Assembly: GCA_037349315.1 (NCBI GenBank)
Contig: JBAIAC010000048.1
Coordinates: forward strand, 36,706,501-36,770,500
DNA: 64,000 nt
Source: Chelydra serpentina
Lineage: Eukaryota > Chordata > Testudines > Chelydridae
Direction: 5' to 3'
The position numbers were made by a program, and so were the translations under genes. Under the pieces are notes generated by a model. That model saw only the letters and a program-made list of their open reading frames with translations. It was not told where the DNA came from and did no database searches. Shown piece by piece: positions 21,700-31,717 of the stretch (position 1 is the first letter of the stretch; the number at the start of each line of letters is the position of its first letter).

Positions 21700-22980
21700 T
21701 GCTAGCTAACGGTTAGTGGAATTAAGGGAAGTGTGATTATTTTAAATTTCAAGGGCACATACCCTTGAAGGGAAGTTTTTTAATTGACTTCAGCTTTTCC
21801 CCACTACGTTAAAACATGTCTCTGGAGCAGGAGTCTTGTCTTTGTGCTTGCACAGGACCACCTGACTGGGGGGTTTTGAGTGCTACCATAATATAAATAA
21901 AAAGCCTGAAGGACCTACAATCTCTGAAGCATGTAGTATTTTCCCCCATGATCTAAACAGATTGTAAAGTGCTTAAGTGGGGTAAAAATGTTAGTATGAA
22001 TTTATTAAGAATATTTTCTGGTCAATGGACTAAATATAAAAAAAGTCAATACTTCTCAGGTTCTAAGGTCTAAGATGCTAGTGAAGGCTCTTAAATATTT
22101 ATGTACAAAATAAGACTTTACTAATGGTCAGTTGTTAATCTTGATGTTTAAATATCTTCTATTTCTTTAGTAATTGCTTTGGAATTTGAATCATAGGAGT
22201 TTAACGTAATTAAACTGTTTGTTGTTCAGAAGTCCATTTTTTACTACTTACCTTTTCATTCTTATGAACTACCATCAATAAGTAGTGTACCAAAACTCAG
22301 CAGAGAATTTAAAACCAACCTAAGGGCCTGATCTAGCAAACACATACAAAAGGGTTACTTACATCATGCTTGCCTAGTCAGGGCTCAAGGCTGTCTCTGT
22401 TTCTGCACCAAGTGATGTTGCTCTGCTCAGCAGGTTTTGCAGGGAAGGTGACGGTAAAACCCAAAGAATGGTAGTTCTTGAATAGGTGTCCTTCTCTTAT
22501 GCAGTTTTACAGAAACTCCTATAACTGAACCTGTTTGTAAAATACAGCTCAGTACACTCGATGCTCTTTCATTAAAATCTTGAACAAACATGTGCAGAGC
22601 ATAGCCACATTAATGAACACCGGTTTTAGTCTTTAAAGTCAATGGCAGGGAACAAAAATACAGAACCTTAACTATATAATATGTTGTGTGGGTAATGATG
22701 GCTCTTTAAAATACTGCACATAGTGCTAGTCCTCTTTTGTAAGAGACAGTGGCAAAATTAGATGACTACAGGCCCAGCCAACTGAAAGAAATCACTAACT
22801 CGTGGCAGGAGAGAGGAAAATACAAAACATGTAGTTTCTCATACTCAAGTAATGGTGACAAAACAAGTGGCTTTAATTGGAGCAAGGGAGGGAAACAAGC
22901 ATCAAATAAGAACATTTTCTTTCAAAAGTCAGATAATTAAAAAAACAACACCACCACTATAATCCATGTAGCCAACCAAA
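21700..22980. other. Downstream flank of GATAD1, AT-rich, no gene seen
   Basis: No exon of the plus-strand gene or of GATAD1 is seen. Short frames (for example 22749-22940) have no splice or family support. Confidence 0.4.
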
Positions 22981-22983
22981 CAT

Positions 22984-22989
22984 TTTATT
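22984..22989 (-). terminator. GATAD1: GATAD1 poly(A) signal (AATAAA)
   Basis: On the minus strand AATAAA lies about 95 bases after the GATAD1 stop codon, preceded by a T-rich run. This would give a very short 3' UTR. More distal signals may also be used. Confidence 0.5.
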
Positions 22990-23083
22990 AAAAAAAAAAA
23001 AAAGTTCTAATTTCTTGTAATAGATGTACAGATAGAGGCTGAGAATACAACTAATATACTTTTAAAGGGCACTCAAACAAAGA

Positions 23084-23274
23084 TTATAAATTGTTGGTAA
23101 CAGTTTCCTTGATGGAGATTGCAGGAGTTGGTCCGACATGAGTCCAGATATAGCCTTTTTCTGGTCGAGTAGGAACTGTGGGGAAGGGAGATGATCGAGA
23201 TTTGAAATATTCTGAAGGTGCATGACAAACAAACTCTAAGTATTCCATTTTCCTTGGGAGATCTTCTTCTGGTC
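23084..23274 (-). CDS. GATAD1: GATAD1 exon 5 (terminal coding exon)
   Basis: The exon is read after the acceptor 'ctttgttttttag'. It encodes (G)PEEDLPRKMEYLEFVCHAP, SEYFKSRSSPFPTVPTRPEK and GYIWTHVGPTPAISIKETVT, ending NNL and TAA. The C-terminus is almost identical to mammalian GATAD1 and completes the BAH-like region. Confidence 0.97.
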
Positions 23275-26200
23275 CTAAAAAACAAAGTAAAATATTTACT
23301 CCTAAGGGCATTCTGCGCCAAAAAATTAAAAATTCTTCACACCATATTTTAAAATTCTGCAAGTTTTATTTGTGAATAAATAAATGCAGAGGCTCCAGCA
23401 TGGCAGTGGGAAGCAAGCACAGGCCACTGGCTGTACGAAGGTGAGAGTCTGGGTGCAGCTAGTTGGAGATCAGTGGCATGGGGATCTGAATGTGGGGGCT
23501 CAGGGTGGTGCAGGGCGTGGGGCTCATGAGGGTGGGGCTTTGAGTGCAGGAAGCTCAGTGGGGGGTGGTCTGGGTGCAGGGGTGGAAGTATGGAGGCAGG
23601 GGGTCTCCAGATGCAGGGGTTGAGGTTCGATGGGGTGGGGTTCAGGTATGGCGGACTAGGAAGTTTCTGGGTGTATGGAGTGAGGCTTGGCAGGGGTGTC
23701 TGGGTATGGGAGGTCCAGATACACAGGGTTGGGCGGATGGGGGAACAGCTCCCTGTACAGTGACCCCTTCCCCCCACAGCTGAGGAGCGACAGGGGCAGG
23801 AAGCAGGGGAGGATGCTGATATTCCTGCAGCTGGGGGAGGTTTCTGGAGGTGGATGTCACAGCCCCAGCCACTCCTTGCAGGCGAAGAGGAAGTCCCGTC
23901 CTCTCCTGCCTCCAGCCCAGCCAGGACTAGCAGCTGATCCCAGCTCAGGGTAGGAGCCACTGGCTGAGGTGTCCCCAGCCCTGCGGTGCTTTACCTCTCC
24001 ACCAGCTGCAAGAAATGATGTATCAGAGAAGCTAGGGAGTGGTGCATGACTGCTCTTGCAGCTTCCCTGTCAGAAAGTCATTTTTCTACAGGGAAGCAAA
24101 GAAATCTGTGGGGGACATGAATTCTCTGCACACACAGTGACACAAAATTCACCCAGGAAAACATTTTTAAGCATTACACATTATATGTAGAATGAACAGA
24201 AAATGGAACAACAGCCAACAATATCGGCGAACACTACTATTTCAATCAAAAACTGCCTATAGTAACTCCTCGCTTAAAGATGTAGTTATGTTCCTGAAAA
24301 ATGCAACTTTAAGCGAAACGATGTTAAGCGAATCCAATTTCCCCATAAGAATTAATGGAAATAGGGGGGGTTAGGTTCCAGGAAAAAAAAATTCACACAC
24401 CCTGTGGGTGTGGGTAGGGGGGGTGGGAAGAGAGAGAGAGAGAGAGATGCACAGCTGCTGCCCCAAGCTCTCTCTCTCTGTCCATGTCCCCACCCTGCTC
24501 TATATGGAGAAGAGGTAAGCGGGGGGCAGGAGCAGGTGGGAGGGGGACACCCTGACATTAGCCCCCCACTTTTCCACCCCTGCACAGCAAGCAGGAGGCT
24601 CCCGGGAGCGGCTCCAAGGCAGAGGGCAGGAGCAGCACATGGCAGTGGGGAAGGGACAGCTGAACTGCTGGGAATTGAGAGCCTGCTGCAGCACATGGAA
24701 CTTAGGGGAGCAGGAGCTGATTGGGGGCTGCCGGTCCACCCTGGTTCCAAGCCCCCACCAGCTAATTCCAACAGGCTGCTCTTCCTGCAAGCAGTGAACA
24801 AAGCAGGAGGCTGCCAAACGATGTTAGAAGGGAGCATTGCACAACTTTAAATGAGCATGTTCCCTAACTGATCAGCAACGTAACAACGAAACAACGGTAA
24901 CCGGATGACTTTAAGTGAGGAGTTACTGTAAATGGTAAAAGTATTTTTAAATGTGTTCCATTCTGTGTTCGAGTGTTGAAGCACTCTTCCAGTAGTTATG
25001 AGTACAGCTGAAAAAAATATATGTAATGAATTTAGCTGTTCTCTGTGCCTGAACTGCATATCCAGCTCATTTTTCTCAAATATATTCATACTTGATGTTT
25101 GTAATAGAAACTTCTGGAACTATGTTACACAGGCCCCCTCCCCCACAATCCCTCTATACACCCAAAGTGAGTTTCACCTAATTTGGGTCATTTGTAAACC
25201 AAAGGGAGAATCTGGGCCTGTATAGTAAGTTGCTTACTTTATCAGCCAGGACTAATATCCCTAGGGCTAGATTCTGATAATTAAGTCCACAAGCCCACAA
25301 CAATTATGATTATTTTTATGCATGTAAGTAATCCCATTCAACTCAAATGGGACTATTCACACAGTTATTCCTGTGCCTTATGTTCACAGGATCCGGTCCT
25401 AAAAACTACATGAATGATGGCCAGGGAGAACAACAAAGTATTCTATAAACTACACCACAGATAGGCAGACTCTATACAAGGGGTTTTTTTGTACCAGTGT
25501 AGCCATGTATACAAGTTATAATAGGAAATCTTGGCGCTTACCTATGATATAGGATGCAGGGTCAAAACAGTCTTTGGGACTGGCTATGGTAGGAATGAGC
25601 CATGTTAAAGCTGCACTCTTTTCACAGTATTGGTCCTGAATAAACCCCCTAATCTGAGCATAGTATGTTTTTCCATCCTGGTCATCAACCACTGAAACAA
25701 CATCTCCAATTTGATAGTACACTCCCTGGAAGAGATATAGATAATTACATTTAAAAAAACCTGGTTTTACTAGCAACTGCCTGGAACTTTCCTCAGCTCT
25801 CTTCAGGGATGCTTTGAATACCAAATTTCCCTACCTTACACCATTTATTTGCAAGCACAATGCTTAGACCTCATCTCCAGTCCAGATAAACTGCACCCTT
25901 CTCCAAGCACTCCAACAATTCAGCCATTCAAACCAAGGGAAAGGGTTGCTGTAAAATTGAATTATTCTTCACCCATAGTATAGTCTGTGCATCATCACCT
26001 AATCTCTAGTGGCCTGAGTTTCTATCCTGCAGAAGTGGACAGTCACTGCCACACTAACACAAGTACAATTCTTCAGGGCACCACAAGAGGCAGTCTACAT
26101 GCTGTCCCCAACAGCTACATGTGATTCTAGCTTCCATACACATGGCAGCACAAAGAGTAACCAGCCAGCAAACAGGTTTTTGGTAGTGTCAACAGGTCTT

Positions 26201-29200
26201 TGAGATAAATAAGTTACCAGTTAATATTGGTTTTGATTTTTCCCTTAAAAAAAAAAAAAAAAAAAAGATAAAGAACACCCTCAGTTTTAAAAAAATACTA
26301 TATATGATTGAGATTTTCTATTTGTAGCAGTGTCTATAGCTGGGACAGCACTCAGACATCCTATTAAAGAAGCAAATATGAGAACATACATTTATTTTCG
26401 TAGAAGTGCTAGACACACCAATATTTTGACAACAGAACTTCCTCAGAACATTCTCTCTCTTTTAAGTTTGGCTTATTCTTTCCTTAACTTGTCAAATATA
26501 TACTGTCCCCTTGTTTGAAACTTCTAGAGTGTTCCCACTGGCTGCAACAACACTTTTTGAAGTCAGACCTACACAAAGACAACCTCCTATATCTGTGATA
26601 TGCCCTCTACTTAAAATAGGACCCACAACACTAAATTTGAACTACTGCTGAGTAAATGTCAATTTTGCTTGGTTCCCAGAGTAACAGTGAAAGCGGATAT
26701 TTTTCCATGAATTCACAAGTGTGTTCTTGCCATTTTTTTTTCAATTAAAAAGCTGGTTCTCTTTATAAGAATTACACAATTTAATGCTTAACCTCTGGAG
26801 AGAACAAAGATTAAAACTTCTGGGGTAAACAATTTTCCATGATTGGGGGCAGCAGTATAATGATACAACACACTGATGCTGGGGTTCCCCAAGAATTCAG
26901 TTCATGAAAGGAAGAAAACTTTCTGTAAATAAAGTCCTTTCACTATCTATCTGTGATAACTTTTGAAAGTCTTAGAAGAATAACATCTTTTTTACTATAT
27001 AAACCATACATACCTTATGAAAGATGGATTCTGCTGTAATGATAGTGGATACAGATTCAGGAGCCTTGATGGGCTAAATAAACAACAACATAAAAACAGT
27101 TAGAAGTTACAAGGGTAGAAAAATTCATGAAGAAAATGTCAGTTTTCTAGAGAAATAGGAAAGAAAATTCTAGCAATTCTAAGTGCTGATTCGGCGGGTA
27201 GCAATCGATCTTTCGGGGATCGATTTTTCGCGTCTACAGTAGACACGATAAATCGATCCCCGATCGCTCTCCTTTTGACTCTGGCAATCCACCCTGGCGA
27301 GAGGCGGAAGCGGAGTTGACGAGGGAGCGGCAGCAGTCGACATTGTGGCGTCCTCATGGTGCGGTAAGTCGAGCGAGGTACGTCGACTTCAGCTACGTTA
27401 TTCACGTAGCTGAAGTTGCGTACCTTACATCGACCCCCGCCCCTAGTGTAGACCTGGCCTAAGATACTAAAGCAGAATTTTCACATAAAAAAGAAAGGAC
27501 AAATTAGAATTTTTCTAAATACTTCAATTTTTATAATAAAAATTGAGACGACACCATTATCTCCAAAATCAGGTTTTAAAGAGAAAGGCTGGTTATAAAC
27601 TTGTATGATCAGTCTCACTATAAAACATGAAAGCGGGAGAGAGGAGAAGAAAACACAGGTCCCTTGAGAACTACGTTCAAACCAGGAGGCAGAATGACCC
27701 CTTAGACAGAGACAAGTGAGTAGGTTTGTTCATGCTGCTCAGAGCTAGGGACAATCCAAACCTGTGTACCTGACACTGCAACTATATCCTACCCTGACTA
27801 AAGACTGATTGCATGAATGAAGTTGCCAAAGAAACTACAACATGGTCAAATGCACATGTCATCAGAAATCAGAAAATGATTTAAATTAGCAAGCAGGAAA
27901 CATTTGTTTAAAAAACTGATTTAAATTGTACTGTTTTGTATTTGTACTTTTTAAGTTATTTTCCTAAAGGAAGGTTGATTCTTGCTTGGCAACCATTCAA
28001 ACATGTTGATTTGCAACTAAATACAGGCTGTACACTAAATGTTAAGCTTTTTTGCGAACCAGGAAAATGTATTATAGCTATACATATTTATTATATAGCT
28101 TAACTTATATTTATTAATGTTAACATTTTATTGTGTTAGAAAATGGTGAATAATGCATTTATTAGATAATATTTTTTAACTTCCAATTGCTGTCAAGCTC
28201 TATTGGGATGGAAATTCAAATTAAATTACAAATGCACAAAAACAGTATTAATATTTTTATTAAATAAAACTACCTTAAATGTGTTGGAATCATAACAAAA
28301 GCAGTTTGTAAAAACTTGTTAATAAAAATCAATTGTAAATACAAAACATGGGAAGTATTATCTGTAGTTAGTGAATTTAACTGATTTGCTTGTGGTCACT
28401 GTGTTCTCCAAGACTTTAGAACTAGCAGATCTCAGTCATCTTGCAGTTTTTGTTCATAGATTGGAAGAGAAAAAGAAGCTTTCCTGCTTTTTCAACTTCT
28501 GATTGGTTTCTTAACTTTGCATAACCTCGTATTGAACTGAACTAGTTGAATAAACTGAATTGAAGAAAATATTCTCTCTGCAACTGCAGAAGAGGCTACT
28601 GCTGCCAAAAGCTAGTTTAGCACTTCAGCAAATTCTGATTCCAGATGCTTAGCCAGTGTTTTCCACCAGTTCAATGATTCGACTTCATTTAAACGTTAAC
28701 AGCAAACATATATCGTTTAATATTATTTATTTTAAACTATTTTAATTATAATAATTCAATGCATTATCAAAGGTTGTCACTTTCTATTTTGATTTTAAAT
28801 TACAGGGTTTTTTTAAAAAAATGTGTATTTAACTGAATTTTTAAAAAAAAAGGGGGGGGGGGCGAATTGGATTTTAAAGTCATTGATTTTTATCCACCCT
28901 GGCAAAAATGAAGGGACTGATCCAGAAATTGGGACAGCCGAGCTAGACTCAGTTTGGGTTTAATTTGATTTTCTGCAGAAAAGGAGTAATTCTTTGGAGA
29001 AATGACAAATATTTCTGCAGAACTGGATTACCTTGACATGTTGGGCCACTGCTTTGAGAAGACTGCAACACCAAAGCCGTGTGTCAAAAGGAGTGGCAGA
29101 ACACACAACTTAGGGATAGTCTACACTAGAAGCGCTACAGCTGCGTAGCTGCACTAATGCAGCTGTAGTGCCTCTGGTGAAGAGGCTCTATGCAGATAGG

Positions 29201-30898
29201 AGAGAGTTCTCCTGTGGGCATAATAAATCCTCCTCTGTAAAGGTATGTCTACACTACCCGCTGGATCAGTGGGTAGTGATTGATCTATCGGGGATCGATT
29301 TATCATGCCTAGGTAGTACTCATGATGAATCAATCCCCGAGTGCTCTCCCCTTCACCCCACATCCGCGAGAGGCGGAAGCGGAGTTGACGGGGGAGCAGC
29401 AGCAGTCGACTTGCGCCGTGAGGACACCCAGGTAAGTCGACCTAAGATACCTTGATTTCAGCTATGCTATTCTCATAGCAGAAGTTGCGTAACTTAGGCT
29501 ACGTCCACACTACCCGCCCGATTCTGCGGGCAGTGATCGATGTTCTGGGATCGATTTATCGCGTCTCGAACTCCAGCTCCGCGAGCAGAGGAAGCGCTGT
29601 CAATGGAGGAGCCTGCCTGCTTTTAAAAATTGATCTAAGATATTCGACTTCAGCTACGTTATTCACGTAGCTGAAGTTAAGTAGCTTAGATCAATCCCCC
29701 CCCCAGTGTGGACCAGGCCTTAGATCGATTCCCCCCCCAAGTGTAGACCAAGGCTAAGAGGTGGTAGTTGTTTGGGCAGGAGTCGCTCTCCCGCGGACAC
29801 AGCCCTTAGCCCAGGTCTACACTAACCCCCCCTGTCGAACTAAGATACGCAACTTCAGCTACGTTAATAACGTAGCTGAAGTCGAAGTACCTTAGTTCGA
29901 ACTTACCTGTGGTCCAGACAAGGCGCGCAGGCTCCCCCGTCGACAAGGGAGCACTTCCTGGTTCGATTTATCGCGTCTTGACAAGACGCGATAAATCGAA
30001 CCCAGAACATCGATCCCACGCCTCCGACGCGACAGGTAAGTATAGACGTACCCTTAGGTCACAGCCCTTAGGTTGGTGTAATTTATGTCGCTCAGGGAGG
30101 CGGCTTATTCCCACCCCCCAGGAACATAAGTGGTAGCCTAGACCAAGCCCTAGACAGTATCATTACAATAAGCACAAGACATTAGCGCCATAATCACCTT
30201 ACATTTTTTAACTTGAAAATATGTCTTCTCCCTTTGCCTTTAGTGGACACTTTCTTTTCGGCAGCCGGAGCAGACTTGTATTTTGTGTTCCTCAGCCGAG
30301 CAGACCGCCTGTGGATCTCCTGCTTGCTCTGCCATGCGGACAGGGACACGGGAAAGCGGGGGAAGGAGGATTCATGTTACGGGCGGGGGCTGCCACACTT
30401 CACACACTCTATACATGGGCTCGCCCCAAAATCGGGTGAGGCCCGACAGCGGCTCCCCTCGCTCGCCGGGGCGCGTAGCGACTGCCCCGAGTTCCCTGCA
30501 GCTACGCCCCCGCGTGAGCTGCCGCGCTACCCCAGAGGCCCCGGCTACGAACACTGCCCGCCGGCCGGGGCTGCCGCAGCGGGCTCCGCTCTTTGCCCGC
30601 CGGGGGCCGGAGGGCGGCGCGGCGCTGTCACGCCCCGTGTAAACCCCCAGGGAGCCCCCGCCCCGGGACCCCGGCCCCTTCTCGCAGCACAGCGGGTGCC
30701 CGGCAGCCTGACCTGCTTGCCGCCGCCCCCGTTGCTGTGCTGGGCGGCGGCCGAGGTGGTGGCGAAGGGCCCGGGCCCCGGCGGCCCGGCGCGGCCCGTG
30801 CAGTTGTTGCAGAGGATCTCGCCCTGGCCGCCCTTCTTCCACATGGAGGAGGAGGTGCTGCGGCACACGCTGCACGTGGGCTTCAGCCCCAGCGGCAT
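23084..30898 (-). CDS. GATAD1: GATAD1, GATA zinc finger domain-containing protein 1 (complete, five coding exons)
   Basis: The coding exons on the minus strand are 30898-30713, 30328-30203, 27073-27014, 25725-25542 and 23274-23084. All junctions are GT-AG and in phase. They give 248 residues, against 269 in human as I recall. Domain order: a GATA-type zinc finger at residues 9-33 (C9-x2-C12 and C30-x2-C33); a Gly/Ala/Pro linker, shorter than in human; a basic segment (RRSARLRNTKYKSAPAAEKK; KGKGRRHIFKLKN); then a BAH-like module from GVYYQIGDVVSVVDDQDGK to the end. Known: GATAD1 is nuclear, associates with H3K4me3-marked promoters and with the EMSY/KDM5A/SIN3B complex. ANKIB1 lies upstream on the same strand, as in human. 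A CpG-rich promoter covers exon 1. I see no defect. Confidence 0.97.
23299..24158. mobile_element. DNA transposon in GATAD1 intron 4
   Basis: The ends are inverted (left CTCCTAAGGGCATTCTGCGCC; the right ends 'acacaaaattcacccagga'), and the terminal part is AT-rich ('ccaaaaaattaaaaattctt'). The middle holds G-rich tandem units. The superfamily is not certain. It lies only about 25 bases from exon 5. Confidence 0.6.
24260..24928 (-). mobile_element. Tigger-like nonautonomous element in GATAD1 intron 4, inverted relative to 19750-20748
   Basis: It starts AGTAACTCCTCGCTTAAAG (first C lost) and ends TTTAAGTGAGGAGTTACTG, with TA on the right. The body blocks ('ctccatatagagc' order, 'ggagccgctcccgggagcc') are the complement of those in 19750-20748. 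A (GA)n microsatellite (24430-24450) lies inside. Confidence 0.85.
24931..25541. other. GATAD1 intron 4, remainder
   Basis: AT-rich intron with no exon, RNA or repeat recognised. Confidence 0.6.
25542..25725 (-). CDS. GATAD1: GATAD1 exon 4
   Basis: Acceptor 'tatctcttccag', donor 'ATCATAG|gtaagc'. It encodes GVYYQIGDVVSVVDDQDGKT, YYAQIRGFIQDQYCEKSAAL and TWLIPTIASPKDCFDPASYI, with I(G) at the junction. This is the core of the BAH-like module and is nearly identical to mammalian GATAD1. The 184-base length leaves one base of a Gly codon for exon 5. Confidence 0.98.
25726..27013. other. GATAD1 intron 3
   Basis: No exon or clear transposon is seen. It contains an A-run near 26247-26266. Confidence 0.6.
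27014..27073 (-). CDS. GATAD1: GATAD1 exon 3 (60 bases)
   Basis: Twenty codons, PIKAPESVSTIITAESIFHK, lie between 'tgtttatttag' and 'gtatgtatgg'. Human GATAD1 has the same block with small changes. The exon is too short to stand out as an open frame; it was found from the family pattern and splice sites. Confidence 0.97.
27185..27462. mobile_element. PIF/Harbinger-like MITE in GATAD1 intron 2
   Basis: It contains two self-complementary hairpins ('atcgatccccgatc' arms around 27210-27265; 'cttcagctacgttattcacgtagctgaag' palindrome near 27390-27415). It ends TAGTGTAGACCTGGCC next to TAA. The left end is worn. It is the same family as 29241-29754. Confidence 0.75.
27463..29105. other. GATAD1 intron 2, AT-rich
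   Basis: No exon is seen. The A/T-rich block 27900-28900 includes a short poly(G) (28852-28862). It ends at a MITE cluster. Confidence 0.6.
29241..29754. mobile_element. PIF/Harbinger-like MITE, TSD TAA, nested level 2
   Basis: It is flanked by TAA (29238-29240 and 29755-29757). The ends are AGGTATGTCTACACTACC and AGTGTAGACCAAGGC. It matches 27185-27462 in the 'gagaggcggaagcggagttgac' and 'agcagtcgac' blocks. It is itself split by 29497-29719. Confidence 0.82.
29497..29719. mobile_element. PIF/Harbinger-like MITE (223 bp), TSD TTA, nested level 3
   Basis: TTA lies on both sides (29494-29496 and 29720-29722). The ends are GGCTACGTCCACACTAC and GTGTGGACCAGGCC. Removing it restores the tail of the level-2 element, as seen by comparison with 27425-27462. 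It holds the 'cttcagctacgttattcacg' palindrome. Confidence 0.88.
29809..30053. mobile_element. PIF/Harbinger-like MITE (245 bp), TSD TTA, second insertion in the same host
   Basis: TTA lies on both sides (29806-29808 and 30054-30056). The ends are GCCCAGGTCTACACTA and GTATAGACGTACCC. It contains two hairpins ('cttcagctacgttaataacg...' and 'cgatttatcgcgtcttgac...'). A sister copy is at 61988-62283. Confidence 0.88.
30203..30328 (-). CDS. GATAD1: GATAD1 exon 2
   Basis: The 42 codons read SKQEIHRRSARLRNTKYKSA, PAAEKKVSTKGKGRRHIFKL and KN. The acceptor is 'gtccgcatggcag' and the donor 'aaaaat|gtaagg'. This basic segment follows the zinc finger and is nearly identical to that of mammals. I chose the acceptor before AGCAAGCAG rather than the later AG because it gives the conserved SKQEI. 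Confidence 0.97.
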
Positions 30899-31150
30899 CC
30901 TCGGCGCCGGCCCGGGCCGCGGCCCCGCGCAGCCACAGCGAGCCCGGCCGCCCGGACTGGGCCGCTCCGTTCCTCCGCCGCCGGGTGCGGGTGCTGCTGC
31001 TGGGAGCGGCGCCGCGGAGCAGCCGAGGGGCGGGAAGAGCGGAGCGAGCCCTCTGCTGGCTGCGGAACCTGCTGCTGCTCAGGTACCCGCCTCCCGCGGC
31101 CCGGCCCCCAATCCGCCCTCCCGAGCCCAGCCCGGCCTGGCACCCAACCC
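30420..31150 (-). promoter_or_regulatory. GATAD1: CpG-rich promoter region of GATAD1
   Basis: CG dinucleotides are frequent across exon 1 and its upstream side, against AT-rich surroundings. This fits the CpG-island promoter expected of a widely expressed gene. No TATA box is obvious. The transcription start cannot be placed. Confidence 0.7.
30713..30898 (-). CDS. GATAD1: GATAD1 exon 1 (start codon and zinc finger)
   Basis: It begins MPLGLKPTCSVC, the conserved GATAD1 start, and carries the GATA-type finger (C9, C12, C30, C33; 17 residues between the pairs). The linker that follows is Gly/Pro/Ala-rich and about 20 residues shorter than in human. The donor is 'GGCAAGCAG|gtcagg'. The exon lies in a CpG-rich block. 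Confidence 0.97.
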
Positions 31151-31710
31151 TCCCCCCGCCCCCGCTGTGCCCAGCTCAGCACTCAACTCCTCACTGCACG
31201 GCGTGGCTTGGCGCACCCCTCACCCCCAGCCTAGCCCAGCTCCTGCCCGTCCACACACACAGTCTGTCCCTGGACCTAACACTTCCACACACACAGCCCA
31301 GTGCCTAGCCCCGCCTAGCACCCAACCACCCTTCCCCTGACCACAGACAGCCTGGCTCAGCACCCAGCCCAGCTGCACCCATTCCACCGACCAGCCTAGC
31401 AATCCCTCCCCCAGCTGGGATCCAGGATATGGAGTCAGCTGCACCCACCCCACAGTCTTTCTAGCATGTACCTCTACCCCCTCCTCCCCAAAGTTGAGAT
31501 CCCAGCAAATAGAGGAATAGATTCCATCTTATTCTGCTTTTTTGCTTTCTTAGCTTTGCAGGGCTAATTACCGTACCTTAACCTGCCACAGCCCAAATGT
31601 GGGGTGGAATGTGTGACAAAGAGACAGAATCAGAGACACAAAAATATTCATGCAGGTAATTAAAAATGCTCTAAGGTTCACTCCTGTAGTGTAAATAACT
31701 AATCCTGTAA
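31151..31710. other. Upstream flank of GATAD1, C-rich then unique
   Basis: C-rich low-complexity sequence (31130-31480) followed by AT-rich unique DNA. No gene is recognised. Confidence 0.4.
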
Positions 31711-31717
31711 CTCATTG

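Larger units (their letters stand above)
29113..30150. mobile_element. Outermost PIF/Harbinger-like MITE hosting three younger copies
   Basis: It starts GGGATAGTCTACACTAG after TTA (29110-29112) and ends GTAGCCTAGACCAAGCCC before TAG, a one-base change from TAA. Its own sequence is about 29113-29240, 29755-29808 and 30054-30150. The rest is inserted elements of the same broad group. It lies in GATAD1 intron 2, ending 53 bases before exon 2. Confidence 0.7.

Noticed and set aside
23349..23960. 203-codon Ser/Pro-rich minus-strand frame
   Set aside because: It lies inside a G-rich intronic transposon; composition explains it.
30213..31340. 375-codon plus-strand frame across the GATAD1 promoter
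   Set aside because: It is antisense to exons 1 and 2 of GATAD1 and results from GC-rich sequence.
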